Part shown: one piece after another, positions 1 to 7,835 of the stretch
Position numbering within the stretch: position 1 is the first letter of the stretch
Layout: each line of letters starts with the position of its first letter
The notes under the pieces: generated by a model
Seen by the model: the letters and a program-made list of their open reading frames with translations, nothing else
Told to the model about the DNA's origin: nothing
Databases searched by the model: none
Assembly (NCBI RefSeq): GCF_000688655.1
Contig: NZ_JIBO01000004.1
Location: 259,140 to 275,122 of the forward strand
DNA: 15,983 bases
Reading direction: 5' to 3'
DNA from: Lonsdalea quercina subsp. quercina
GTDB lineage: Bacteria > Pseudomonadota > Gammaproteobacteria > Enterobacterales > Enterobacteriaceae
Program-made: the position numbers and the translations under genes

Positions 1-1
1 G

Positions 2-2059
2 GCCTATTTCACCGCATCCGAGCCGGATGTCGACATCGCATCGCTACAGGCGGGGATCGGCGCGCGTCTACCCGCCTACATGGTGCCCTCCGCCTATGTG
101 CAGCTGGAGAAGATGCCTCTGACGCCTAATGGCAAAGTGAACCGCGCGGCGCTGCCTGAGCCGGACGACAACGCGCGAGTGCGATGCGATTATGAGGCCC
201 CCCAAGGGCGCATCGAACGCACGCTGGCGGAGATCTGGCAGCGTTTGCTGGGCGTGGAGCAGGTCAGCCGTCATGACGACTTTTTTGCGTTGGGCGGCCA
301 TTCGCTGCTGGCTCTGAGGCTGGTGAATGAGGCGCGGCAGCAAGGCGTGCAACTGACGCTGTCTTCGCTGTTTTCTAAGCCGCAATTGCAGGCGCTGGCG
401 GCGGAGATCCAGACCCAAAGCCCGCAGGTTGGACGTGGATCGGATCAGGCTATTGTATTTCGCGCTACGGGAGCACAGCGTCCGCTGTTTATCGTACCGG
501 AAGCCAGCGGCGAACTGTTTTATGGGCCATTGCTGACCCGTTGCATCAACGACGATATTCCGGTCTACGGGCTGCCAGGACCGGATTGCCACCAGCCGCC
601 TTTCGCGACGCTGGAGGCCGCCGCAGCGCGTTATGTCCGGATCATCCGTGCGGCTCAGCCAGAAGGACCGTATCGGCTGATTGGTTGGTCGTTTGGCGGG
701 ACGATGGTTTATGAAATCGCGGCGCAGCTGCTGGGACAAGATCAACAGGTCGAATTCATGGGCATGCTGGACACGCGGCTGCCGGACTCGCCGGAGGGGT
801 TCACCGTCCCGCTGGATGAGATGTTGGCGATGACCGACGAGGAGGAGATGCTGGCGTTTTTGGTCCGCGGCGATTTAGAGGCTATGGCCAACGGGGCGGT
901 GGCGCTACAACCGGACGCGATTGCGCGGGCGCGGCGAGGACGGCTGGAAGATCACTATGACATCGGGCGCGAAACGGGCATTTTCCCAGAGGCGTGGTCG
1001 CCATCATATTACCGTGGCTGGCTGCGCCACCGGTTGGCCTTGCTGCGAGTGCAGTATCGGGCGCCGACGTTGCCGCTGAGGCTGGATCTGTTTATTGCTC
1101 AGGATGAGCCGAACGCGGGTGGGCGCTATCTTGGCTGGGAACGCGTGCTGCCGACGTCGTCCATTCGTCGTATTCCGGTGCCCGGCGACCATCGGCGCTT
1201 AGTCTCGGAACCTTATGTGCAGGAGGTCGGTAAGGCGATTAGTGAGGCGTTGCAGACGGGGCGCTCAGGAAGGGAAAGCAGCGATGACCCTGTGGTGGCG
1301 CTGCAGGCCGGGAGCGGGGCAGGCCCGACTCTGCTCTGCATTCCCGGCGCGGGCGATAACGTGTTCGCGTTCAAAGCGTTAGTGCAGAGCTTACCCGACG
1401 ACTGGACGGTTTTGGGGCTGCAACCGCGTGGGTTGTGGGGCAGTGAAGTGCCTCATTCCAGCGTGGAGGCGGCCGCGGCGTGTTATCAGCAGGCGCTGAG
1501 CCGCTACTCTCTGACGAAAACCGTGCACCTGCTGGGGCACTCGTTTGGCGGTTGGGTCGCACTGGAGCTGGCGTCCAGGCTGGAAAAAGCAGGGATCGTG
1601 CCAGCATCGCTGCTGCTGGTCGATTCCGATGCGCCCGAGCCAGAACCCCGGGAGTATACGGATATTCAGGCGTTGATGTCGTTGGCGGAGCTTTTCGAAA
1701 TGAGAGGTTGTTCTCTGGCACTCACGGAAGAGATCCTTGCCAGTCTGACCTTGCCTCGTCGGTTGGAGGTCATGCTGGAGCGTCTGATCGATCAGGGTGT
1801 ATTGCCGAAACAGACCAAGGTGTCGGCGCTGGCGGGGATATATCGAGTTTTCTCTACGAATATCCGTACCGCTTACCGGCCGACGGCTTTGCCTTCGACG
1901 GCGCCGGTTCTGGTGATGGCGAAAGAAGCGTCCCCTGAGCTGCTATCCGATTGGCAGGCGGTGGTGCCGACGTTGCGCGGTGTCTATGGCGAAGGCAACC
2001 ATATCGAACTGCTGACGTCACCCTGCGTTCAGGCCTTAAGCGAGGTATTACGCCGATAG
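2..2059 (+). CDS. Nonribosomal peptide synthetase, C-terminal part (A-PCP-TE-TE), 5' end outside window
   Basis: This is the last 685 residues of an NRPS; the reading frame is open from base 2, so the gene begins upstream. Visible modules, in fragment residue numbers: the end of an adenylation domain with the A9-like motif LPAYMVP (23-29) and the A10 motif NGKVNR (43-48, with the conserved lysine K45); a peptidyl carrier domain (about 64-130) with DDFFALGGHSL, where S101 is the phosphopantetheine site; a first alpha/beta-hydrolase thioesterase (about 140-400) with GWSFG, nucleophile S230; and a second thioesterase (about 425-685) with GHSFG, nucleophile S514. Candidate acid and histidine residues follow each nucleophile: MLDTR and GDHRR in the first, LLVDSD and GNHIE in the second. 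It is therefore the terminal module that releases a finished peptide by hydrolysis or cyclisation. The product cannot be inferred because the substrate-specificity core of the A domain is outside the window. GC content is much higher than in the genes downstream. Confidence 0.95.
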   Translation, partial: AYFTASEPDVDIASLQAGIGARLPAYMVPSAYVQLEKMPLTPNGKVNRAALPEPDDNARVRCDYEAPQGRIERTLAEIWQRLLGVEQVSRHDDFFALGGHSLLALRLVNEARQQGVQLTLSSLFSKPQLQALAAEIQTQSPQVGRGSDQAIVFRATGAQRPLFIVPEASGELFYGPLLTRCINDDIPVYGLPGPDCHQPPFATLEAAAARYVRIIRAAQPEGPYRLIGWSFGGTMVYEIAAQLLGQDQQVEFMGMLDTRLPDSPEGFTVPLDEMLAMTDEEEMLAFLVRGDLEAMANGAVALQPDAIARARRGRLEDHYDIGRETGIFPEAWSPSYYRGWLRHRLALLRVQYRAPTLPLRLDLFIAQDEPNAGGRYLGWERVLPTSSIRRIPVPGDHRRLVSEPYVQEVGKAISEALQTGRSGRESSDDPVVALQAGSGAGPTLLCIPGAGDNVFAFKALVQSLPDDWTVLGLQPRGLWGSEVPHSSVEAAAACYQQALSRYSLTKTVHLLGHSFGGWVALELASRLEKAGIVPASLLLVDSDAPEPEPREYTDIQALMSLAELFEMRGCSLALTEEILASLTLPRRLEVMLERLIDQGVLPKQTKVSALAGIYRVFSTNIRTAYRPTALPSTAPVLVMAKEASPELLSDWQAVVPTLRGVYGEGNHIELLTSPCVQALSEVLRR

Positions 2060-2076
2060 TCCTTATACGGTGACCT

Positions 2077-2108
2077 GCCCGCCTGAAGGGATTCTCCCTT
2101 GGGCGGGC
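2077..2108 (+). terminator. Probable intrinsic terminator of the NRPS gene
   Basis: A GC-rich inverted repeat lies 17 bases after the NRPS stop codon. GCCCGCC plus AAGGGA pairs with TCCCTT plus GGGCGGGC, leaving a small bulge and a very short loop. The stem is strong, but the tract after it is pyrimidine-rich rather than a clean T run, so termination is likely but its efficiency is uncertain. Confidence 0.7.
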
Positions 2109-2545
2109 CTTCCCTGTTCACGCCCCTCTTTTGTGCCTTTTTCAGGGCGTCAGCCCGCATTTCGTTGCCCCGATATCCGACTTTGTCAACCAGACGAACC
2201 CACGGTTTCCCCTCGTAATTGTCTTTTCAGCGAACCTTTATCCCTAGCCACTATGCTGTATTGTGTCCCATCCACGCCGGAAGCATGCAGAGGGCGGAGA
2301 CGCGTTAAGTTTCCTTTCGTGTGCAATTACAGAGAATGCTTATTTATTGCCTTTGCAATTCATTGTTAGAGTCGATTCTTGCCAACAGAAGAGTGAATGT
2401 GAAGGAGATAAAAATTGACTGTTTTTGGCGGTCTTCCTGCAGGAGTCACTACACCTTGGGTATTAGGGCATGTAGAATGCGACCACTCTTTGACTTGCCT
2501 GACGGCGCGAAAAAGAGTCCCAGGAAGAAAACAGTCTAGCGGCAA
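2109..2545. other. Intergenic stretch before the O-antigen leader, no supported gene
   Basis: Roughly 440 bases between the NRPS terminator and the JUMPstart leader. Small open frames exist here (for example at 2070-2369 and 2321-2539), but they show no recognisable domain, overlap each other in different frames and have the low-complexity look of chance ORFs. The promoter driving the rml operon is expected here. The hexamer TAGAAT at 2473-2478 resembles a -10 box, but it has no acceptable -35 at normal spacing, so no promoter is called. GC content changes from the high NRPS level to a lower one across this stretch. Confidence 0.5.
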
Positions 2546-2584
2546 GTGATGTCTTTTAGGAGAAAGCCTAAGGGCGGTAGCGTG
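2546..2584 (+). promoter_or_regulatory. JUMPstart sequence with RfaH ops element (core 2573-2584)
   Basis: The 12-base core GGCGGTAGCGTG at 2573-2584 matches the operon polarity suppressor (ops) element exactly. Upstream, AAGCC at 2564-2568 keeps its position relative to the core as in the 39-base JUMPstart consensus; the 5' half is divergent. In enterobacteria the ops DNA in the non-template strand pauses RNA polymerase and recruits RfaH, which suppresses Rho-dependent polarity in long polysaccharide operons. Its position 77 bases before the rmlB start makes it the leader of the whole operon that follows. Confidence 0.93.
2553..2574 (+). promoter_or_regulatory. Small hairpin abutting the ops element
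   Basis: CTTTTAGG can pair with CCTAAGGG across an AGAAAG loop, giving eight pairs, two of them G-U. The 3' arm includes the first two G bases of the ops core, so RNA folding and ops recognition share sequence. The base pairing is directly visible; a role in polymerase pausing is inferred. Confidence 0.45.
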
Positions 2585-2611
2585 CCTAAAATTCAGGGAT
2601 CGTCGGCTTCA

Positions 2612-2647
2612 TAGCCTTGCAATCGCTAAGGCTAGTCATTTCTTTTT
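2612..2647 (+). terminator. Hairpin with T-rich tail between ops and rmlB (possible attenuator)
   Basis: TAGCCTT (2612-2618) and AAGGCTA (2628-2634) form a perfect seven-base-pair stem with a nine-base loop. It is followed by a T-rich tract (GTCATTTCTTTTT, 2635-2647). This resembles a weak intrinsic terminator lying between the ops element and the first structural gene. A downstream terminator that RfaH-modified polymerase reads through would make biological sense, but function is inferred from layout only. Confidence 0.4.
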
Positions 2648-2660
2648 GGGATTTCTTACT

Positions 2661-3731
2661 ATGAAAATATTGGTTACAGGCGGTGCAGGCTTTATCGGTT
2701 CTGCCGTCGTTCGCCACATCATCAGCAACACCTCGGATGCCGTGGTTAATGTGGATAAGCTGACCTACGCTGGGAATCTGGAATCGTTAACAGAGGTTGA
2801 AGACCACGAGCGTTATGCCTTTGTTCAAGCGGATATCTGCGATCGCGCCGCGCTGGACGATATTTTCCAGAGCCACCGCCCTGATGCGGTCATGCACCTG
2901 GCGGCGGAATCGCATGTAGACCGCTCCATCGACGGTCCGGCGGCGTTTATCGAGACGAATATTGTCGGGACGTACACGCTGCTTGAGGCTACTCGCGCTT
3001 ACTGGCTGTCGCTCAACGAGGCGGAAAAATCACGTTTCCGTTTCCACCATATCTCTACCGATGAAGTCTATGGCGATCTGGAAGGCGTGGATGATCTGTT
3101 TACCGAAACGACATCCTATGCGCCCAGCAGCCCCTATTCCGCCTCGAAAGCGTCCAGCGATCATCTGGTGCGCGCCTGGCAGCGGACCTACGGTCTACCC
3201 ACGATCGTCACCAACTGTTCCAACAATTATGGCCCCTACCATTTCCCAGAGAAACTGATCCCTCTGATCATTCTTAACGCGTTGGAGGGTAAACCGCTGC
3301 CGGTCTATGGCAACGGCATGCAGATCCGCGACTGGCTGTTCGTCGAAGATCACGCCCGAGCGCTCTATACCGTGGTGACCACCGGCGAAGTGGGTGAGAC
3401 TTACAACATCGGCGGCCATAACGAGAAAGCCAATATCGACGTCGTGAAGACCATCTGCGCCTTGTTGGAAGAGCGGGTGCCGAAAAAGCCCGATGGGGTC
3501 AACCAGTACCAGGACCTGATCACCTATGTGAAAGATCGTCCTGGCCATGACGTTCGCTACGCCATCGACGCCAGTAAAATCGCCCGCGAGCTGGGCTGGA
3601 AACCGCAGGAAACGTTCGATTCCGGGATTCGTAAAACCGTGGAGTGGTATTTGACTCACCGGGAATGGTGGAGCCGCGTTCAGGATGGCTCCTATGCGCG
3701 TGAGCGCCTGGGTATGGGAGAGACATCATGA
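2661..3731 (+). CDS. rmlB: dTDP-glucose 4,6-dehydratase
   Basis: The product is a 356-residue short-chain dehydrogenase/reductase-type protein that converts dTDP-D-glucose to dTDP-4-keto-6-deoxy-D-glucose, the second step of dTDP-L-rhamnose synthesis in the cytoplasm. Evidence is the N-terminal NAD-binding motif GGAGFIG (7-13), the STDEVYG active-site segment (T133, D134, E135) and the catalytic pair Y159/K163 in YSASK. The length agrees with the usual family length of about 355-361 residues. The ATG at 2661 is chosen because the protein then begins [10 protein letters not shown] as in homologues; a TTG at 2646 would add five unconserved residues. Only a weak Shine-Dalgarno sequence (GGGA, 2648-2651) precedes it. 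It is the first gene after the ops leader, and its stop overlaps the rmlA start (ATGA). Confidence 0.97.
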   Translation: MKILVTGGAGFIGSAVVRHIISNTSDAVVNVDKLTYAGNLESLTEVEDHERYAFVQADICDRAALDDIFQSHRPDAVMHLAAESHVDRSIDGPAAFIETNIVGTYTLLEATRAYWLSLNEAEKSRFRFHHISTDEVYGDLEGVDDLFTETTSYAPSSPYSASKASSDHLVRAWQRTYGLPTIVTNCSNNYGPYHFPEKLIPLIILNALEGKPLPVYGNGMQIRDWLFVEDHARALYTVVTTGEVGETYNIGGHNEKANIDVVKTICALLEERVPKKPDGVNQYQDLITYVKDRPGHDVRYAIDASKIARELGWKPQETFDSGIRKTVEWYLTHREWWSRVQDGSYARERLGMGETS

Positions 3732-4591
3732 AAGGCATTATTCTGGCCGGCGGGTCCGGCACGCGTCTGTACCCCCTGACGCGCGGCGTGTCGAAGCAAC
3801 TGCTACCGGTCTATAACAAGCCGATGATCTACTATCCGCTCTCCACGCTGATGCTGGCTGGCATTCGGGACATCCTGATTATCACGACGCCGGAAGATAA
3901 TGAGGCCTTCCGTCGTTTGTTGGGCGATGGCTCTAATTTCGGCATCAATATCGACTATGCGGAACAGCCTAGTCCGGATGGCCTGGCGCAGGCGTTTATC
4001 ATCGGCGAATCCTTTATCGGAAACGATCGCTGCGCTTTGGTGCTGGGCGACAATATCTTTTACGGTCAGTCTTTCAGCCGCATGTTGGCGAATGCCGCCG
4101 CCAAAGAGCACGGCGCGACCGTGTTCGGCTATCAGGTGAAAGACCCCGAACGCTTCGGCGTGGTGGAGTTTGACAAGAATATGAAAGCCGTCTCCATCGA
4201 AGAAAAACCGACCAAGCCCAAATCCAACTATGCCATTACCGGACTCTACTTCTACGACAACCGCGTGGTGGAGTTCGCCAAGCAGGTGAAGCCGTCTCAT
4301 CGCGGCGAGCTGGAAATTACCTCTATCAACCAGATGTATCTTGAGGATGATTCGCTAAATGTCGAGCTGTTCGGGCGCGGCTTCGCCTGGCTGGATACGG
4401 GGACGCATGAGAGTTTGCACGACGCTTCTTCCTTTGTGCAGACCATCGAAAATGTGCAGGGCCTACAGGTCGCCTGTCTGGAAGAGATCGCCTGGCGCAA
4501 CGGTTGGCTTTCCAATCAACAGCTGGCGACGTTGGCGGATCCGATGATGAAAAATCAGTACGGTCGCTACCTCATGAACCTACTTAACTGA
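3728..4591 (+). CDS. rmlA: Glucose-1-phosphate thymidylyltransferase
   Basis: The 287-residue product joins glucose-1-phosphate and dTTP to give dTDP-glucose, the entry and usual feedback-control step of dTDP-L-rhamnose synthesis. The N-terminus carries the nucleotidyltransferase signature [13 protein letters not shown] (8-20), followed by [16 protein letters not shown]. The [10 protein letters not shown] segment holds the metal-binding aspartate, and EEKP and [10 protein letters not shown] are further family blocks. The length matches the roughly 290 residues of the family. Its ATG overlaps the rmlB stop codon by four bases, so the two are translationally coupled. The gene order B-A-D-C seen here differs from the B-D-A-C order of typical E. 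coli loci. Confidence 0.97.
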   Translation: MKGIILAGGSGTRLYPLTRGVSKQLLPVYNKPMIYYPLSTLMLAGIRDILIITTPEDNEAFRRLLGDGSNFGINIDYAEQPSPDGLAQAFIIGESFIGNDRCALVLGDNIFYGQSFSRMLANAAAKEHGATVFGYQVKDPERFGVVEFDKNMKAVSIEEKPTKPKSNYAITGLYFYDNRVVEFAKQVKPSHRGELEITSINQMYLEDDSLNVELFGRGFAWLDTGTHESLHDASSFVQTIENVQGLQVACLEEIAWRNGWLSNQQLATLADPMMKNQYGRYLMNLLN

Positions 4592-4611
4592 CCGGACATT
4601 CAGGAGCGAGA

Positions 4612-5484
4612 ATGAAAATTTTGATTACCGGCAGTCGGGGACAGGTAGGTCATAGCCTGGTCGCTCAGCTGGAGGGGAAGGCTGAGCTGCTAGCCGTCGA
4701 CCGTGATGAATTGGATATCACTGACCATTACGCCGTGATGCGGAAAGTGGAACAGTTTCAACCGGACTATATTATCAACGCCGCAGCACATACGGCGGTG
4801 GATAAGGCCGAAGATGAAATCGCGCCGTCCTATACCATCAACCGCGACGGTCCGGCCTATCTGGCCGAGGCCGCGAAAGGGGTCGGTGCCGTCATGCTGC
4901 ATATCTCCACCGATTATGTTTTCGACGGTGAAAGCGACCTGATCTACAGTGAGGAGATGCCCGTAGGACCGCAAGGGATCTATGGTAAAAGCAAGCTCGC
5001 CGGTGAGTATGCGGTTGCAGAATCGGCCGACCGCTATTTGATCCTGCGTACCGCCTGGGTGTTCGGCGAATACGGCAATAATTTCGTCAAGACAATGCTG
5101 CGTTTGGGCGAAACACGCGATGCGCTCAGCATCGTCGGCGATCAAGTGGGTGGTCCCACCTACGCCGGCGATATTGCCGCGGCGTTGATCCGGATGGTGG
5201 AATTTATCGAAGCCGGCAACACGCCGGAGTGGGGCGTATATCATTTCTCCGGTATGCCGTATGTCAGCTGGTATGAGTTTGCGCAGGCTATTTTCGAGCT
5301 GGCGGGCAAGACGGCATTACTGGCGTCTCTGCCGACATTGACCTCTATTTCGACCTCCGACTATCCCACCCGCGCCAAAAGACCGGCCAACTCTCGACTT
5401 AATTGCCAGAAGATCCAACGACAGTTTGGTATCGCTCCCAGCGACTGGCAATCCGCCCTCAACAATATTCAAGCGTATAAGTGA
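4612..5484 (+). CDS. rmlD: dTDP-4-dehydrorhamnose reductase
   Basis: The 290-residue SDR-type reductase carries out the last step, reducing dTDP-4-keto-L-rhamnose to dTDP-L-rhamnose with NAD(P)H. Visible features are the Rossmann motif GSRGQVG (7-13), INAAAHTAVDKAE, STDYVFDG (99-106) and the catalytic Y124/K128 in YGKSK. The SRPANSRL-type motif near the C-terminus is present as KRPANSRL. The start at 4612 follows an AGGAG ribosome-binding site, 20 bases after the rmlA stop. The length is in the normal range (about 290-300). It lies before rmlC rather than directly after rmlB. Confidence 0.97.
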   Translation: MKILITGSRGQVGHSLVAQLEGKAELLAVDRDELDITDHYAVMRKVEQFQPDYIINAAAHTAVDKAEDEIAPSYTINRDGPAYLAEAAKGVGAVMLHISTDYVFDGESDLIYSEEMPVGPQGIYGKSKLAGEYAVAESADRYLILRTAWVFGEYGNNFVKTMLRLGETRDALSIVGDQVGGPTYAGDIAAALIRMVEFIEAGNTPEWGVYHFSGMPYVSWYEFAQAIFELAGKTALLASLPTLTSISTSDYPTRAKRPANSRLNCQKIQRQFGIAPSDWQSALNNIQAYK

Positions 5485-5488
5485 TCTT

Positions 5489-6037
5489 ATGAAAATAATC
5501 GATACGGCTATACCTGATGTGAAAATTATTGAGCCCGCGGTATTTGGTGACGAGCGCGGATTCTTCATGGAGACGTGGCAGCAGAAAAAATTCGAAGAGC
5601 TGGTCGCCAAGCGGCCTTGCTCGTTTGTGCAGGACAACCATTCTAAATCGCGTCAGGGCATCCTGCGCGGATTGCATTACCAGACGGAAAACACTCAGGG
5701 TAAGCTGGTTCGCGTGGTATTAGGGGAAGTCTTTGATGTTGCGGTTGATATTCGTAAAGGTTCGCCAACGTTCGGCCAATGGGTCGGCACTTTCCTTTCC
5801 GCTGAAAACAAACGCCAGCTCTGGGTCCCTGAAGGGTTCGCACACGGGTTTTATGTGACCAGCGATGAAGCGGAGTTCGTCTATAAATGCACCGATTACT
5901 ACAATCCTGCCGCTGAACATTCCATCTTGTGGAACGACAGCGCTATCGGCATCCAATGGCCAATCCAGAATGGCAACGTCGTGCTGTCGGCAAAAGATAA
6001 ACAGGCAAAGACGCTCCAGGAAAACGTTCTGTTGTAA
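5489..6037 (+). CDS. rmlC: dTDP-4-dehydrorhamnose 3,5-epimerase
   Basis: The 182-residue cupin-fold enzyme epimerises C3 and C5 of dTDP-4-keto-6-deoxyglucose before the RmlD reduction. The family blocks DERGFFMETW (21-30), FVQDNHSKS (46-54) and LRGLHYQ (59-65, catalytic H63) are visible, as are the VPEGFAHGF block (113-121) and ILWNDSAIGIQWP. The ATG at 5489 is preferred over an in-frame upstream start at 5426: it gives the conserved N-terminus and the usual length near 180-185 residues, and the upstream start would overlap rmlD by about 60 bases. It starts four bases after the rmlD stop, so the operon is continuous to this point. Confidence 0.96.
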   Translation: MKIIDTAIPDVKIIEPAVFGDERGFFMETWQQKKFEELVAKRPCSFVQDNHSKSRQGILRGLHYQTENTQGKLVRVVLGEVFDVAVDIRKGSPTFGQWVGTFLSAENKRQLWVPEGFAHGFYVTSDEAEFVYKCTDYYNPAAEHSILWNDSAIGIQWPIQNGNVVLSAKDKQAKTLQENVLL

Positions 6038-6109
6038 TTTTTATATGTAGGTTGTTTCTATATCGCTGGTTCAATGTGAAATATTTGCCTGGATATAGCA
6101 CCAACAAGC

Positions 6110-6160
6110 CTTAATCTCTCTTCAGATCGCACTGTTTGTGTCCTGTGTTGAGAGATTAAG
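6110..6160. repeat. Perfect 11-bp inverted repeat, 29-base spacer
   Basis: CTTAATCTCTC at 6110-6120 is the exact reverse complement of GAGAGATTAAG at 6150-6160. The pairing can be extended outward by AG/CT if one C is bulged. No T run follows, so it does not look like an intrinsic terminator. It could be an RNA stem, a binding site for a dimeric protein, or the remains of a small mobile element. Confidence 0.6.
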
Positions 6161-6321
6161 CTATAAACGTGTATTCATTGATAAAACAGGGTTCAATAAT
6201 GTCTTTCGACGTTGTCGGTCTTGGGGAGTAGTGACTATGCTTGTTCGTGCAATCTTTCTACCTTGAGCAGGAAGTTAACTCAAAGCTCAGAGCAAAGGGG
6301 TAGGATTTTCGCAGAGACAGG

Positions 6322-6390
6322 TTGGTCAAATGGAAAGCTTGTTTAATTATTTTCTGTATAAAATTATATAAATTATTCAAAGATATATAA
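6322..6390 (+). promoter_or_regulatory. AT-rich promoter-like region before manC (tentative)
   Basis: Just upstream of manC the sequence becomes strongly AT-rich with several TATAAA- and ATTATA-like hexamers. The best-spaced pair is TTGGTC (6322-6327) and AATTAT (6345-6350), 17 bases apart, which matches the sigma-70 consensus poorly. An internal promoter for the man-wzm-wzt part is plausible but not established. Confidence 0.25.
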
Positions 6391-6406
6391 AAGGTTACAA
6401 CGCAAA

Positions 6407-7813
6407 ATGCTACTTCCAGTGATTATGGCCGGTGGAACCGGAAGCCGTTTATGGCCACTTTCTCGTGAACTTTATCCCAAACAATTCATTTGCCTGCATG
6501 GGAAAAACTCCATGCTGCAGGAGACGGTAAATCGTCTCGATGGTATTCCTACGCGCGATCCAATGGTTATCTGCAACGAAGAACACCGATTCTTGGTTGC
6601 AGAACAGCTGCGACAAGTCAACAAGCTCTCCAGCAACATTATCCTGGAACCCGTAGGACGTAATACGGCGCCAGCGATTGCATTGGCGGCGTTGAATGCC
6701 GTCTCTTCGGGCGACGATCCTATCCTGCTGGTTCTGGCCGCAGACCACATTATGGAAAACGAGGCTGCGTTTCACACGGCCGTCGAAAATGCGATTCCGC
6801 ATGCTAAAGACGGAAGCCTGGTCACCTTCGGCATCATTCCTACCGGTCCAGAGACGGGCTATGGCTATATTCACCGTGGCGAACAGCTGTCGGGCGCGGA
6901 AAACGCGCCCTTCCGTGTGCAGCGTTTCGTGGAGAAACCCGACCTTGAAACTGCGGAAGCTTATTTGCGTTGCGGTGAATATTACTGGAACAGCGGTATG
7001 TTCATGTTCCGAGCCAAGCGCTATTTACAGGAATTGGAGAAATTCCGCCCTGATATTCTGGAAGTCTGCCAGTCAGCGATTTCGTGCATCGATAAACAGA
7101 GCGATTTCATCAAAATCAACAAAGAGTGCTTCATGAACTGTGCGGATGAGTCCGTGGATTATGCAGTCATGGAGAAGACCGATGACGCCGTGGTTATTCC
7201 CTTAGACGCGGGTTGGAGCGATGTCGGTTCTTGGTCTGCCCTGTGGGAAGTTAATGAAAAAGACGAGCAGGGCAATTCTCTTCAAGGAGATACCTTCCTG
7301 CATAACACTCAAGATTGCTACATCAATACCGACGACCAGCTGGTGGCGGCCATTGGCGTAGACAACCTGGTCATCGTCAACACCAAAGATGCCGTATTGG
7401 TTGCCAATAAAAATGAAGTGCAGGACGTCAAACGCGTCGTTGAATTCCTGAAGGCGAACAGCCGCAGCGAATATCGCCGCCACCGCGAAACTTATTGGCC
7501 TTGGGGACGTTGCGATCTGGTTGTGCAAAGTGACAGGTTCAATGTTAACCGTATCACCGTGAAGCCCGGCGAATCCTTCCCGCTACAGATGCATTATCAT
7601 CGTACGGAACACTGGGTCATCCTTTCAGGGACGGCGAAGGTCACTATTCAGGATAAGACACTGCTATTAACGGAAAATCAGTCGACCTTTATTCCTATTG
7701 GGTCACAACATACGCTTGAAAACCCAGGTAAAATTCCGCTGGAACTCCTTGAGATCCAATCCGGTTCGTACCTGGGTGACGACGACTTTATTGATGTAGC
7801 CAATAACCAGTAA
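6407..7813 (+). CDS. manC: Mannose-1-phosphate guanylyltransferase / mannose-6-phosphate isomerase
   Basis: The 468-residue bifunctional enzyme makes GDP-mannose from mannose-1-phosphate and GTP, and usually also interconverts fructose-6-phosphate and mannose-6-phosphate. The N-terminal nucleotidyltransferase domain shows [14 protein letters not shown] (7-20), followed by the KQF segment, and the FVEKP motif (174-178). The C-terminal cupin (about 365-460) shows [17 protein letters not shown] (387-403), the type II phosphomannose isomerase signature. The length is typical (about 465-480). The start at 6407 is preceded only by a weak AAGG sequence 12 bases away. It heads the manC-manB-wzm-wzt-wbdD order known from E. 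coli polymannose O-antigen loci. Confidence 0.96.
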   Translation: MLLPVIMAGGTGSRLWPLSRELYPKQFICLHGKNSMLQETVNRLDGIPTRDPMVICNEEHRFLVAEQLRQVNKLSSNIILEPVGRNTAPAIALAALNAVSSGDDPILLVLAADHIMENEAAFHTAVENAIPHAKDGSLVTFGIIPTGPETGYGYIHRGEQLSGAENAPFRVQRFVEKPDLETAEAYLRCGEYYWNSGMFMFRAKRYLQELEKFRPDILEVCQSAISCIDKQSDFIKINKECFMNCADESVDYAVMEKTDDAVVIPLDAGWSDVGSWSALWEVNEKDEQGNSLQGDTFLHNTQDCYINTDDQLVAAIGVDNLVIVNTKDAVLVANKNEVQDVKRVVEFLKANSRSEYRRHRETYWPWGRCDLVVQSDRFNVNRITVKPGESFPLQMHYHRTEHWVILSGTAKVTIQDKTLLLTENQSTFIPIGSQHTLENPGKIPLELLEIQSGSYLGDDDFIDVANNQ

Positions 7814-7835
7814 CTGAAACATTTAGAAGGGATTT

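Larger units (their letters stand above)
6038..6406. other. Intergenic seam between rmlC and manC
   Basis: About 370 bases with no supported gene, AT-richer than rmlC. It holds a seven-base inverted repeat (CTATATC 6058-6064 with GATATAG 6092-6098), a perfect eleven-base inverted repeat (6110-6120 with 6150-6160), a short stretch resembling a decayed JUMPstart (6284-6304), and a very AT-rich block (6341-6390) before manC. No classic terminator with a T run follows rmlC, so read-through into manC is possible. The composition change and the gap suggest a junction between two acquired modules. Confidence 0.6.

Noticed and set aside
68..745. Long open frame on the - strand opposite the NRPS
   Set aside because: Arginine- and glutamine-rich composition typical of the antisense of GC-rich coding sequence; the + strand has clear carrier and thioesterase motifs.
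1480..1938. 152-codon + strand frame inside the second thioesterase
   Set aside because: Shadow frame of the NRPS gene with no domain.
2473..2478. TAGAAT as a -10 promoter box
   Set aside because: No acceptable -35 hexamer at 16-18 bases upstream.
2070..2539. Two overlapping small + strand ORFs in the leader region (2070-2369 and 2321-2539)
   Set aside because: No recognisable domain, no good ribosome-binding sites, and the first spans the NRPS terminator; both look like chance frames.
2646..2660. TTG at 2646 as the rmlB start
   Set aside because: Adds five residues not found in homologues; the ATG at 2661 gives the standard N-terminus.
5426..5488. Upstream ATG at 5426 as the rmlC start
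   Set aside because: Would overlap rmlD heavily and add an unconserved 21-residue extension.
6058..6098. Seven-base inverted repeat after rmlC as a terminator
   Set aside because: Weak AT-rich stem with a 27-base loop and no T run afterwards.
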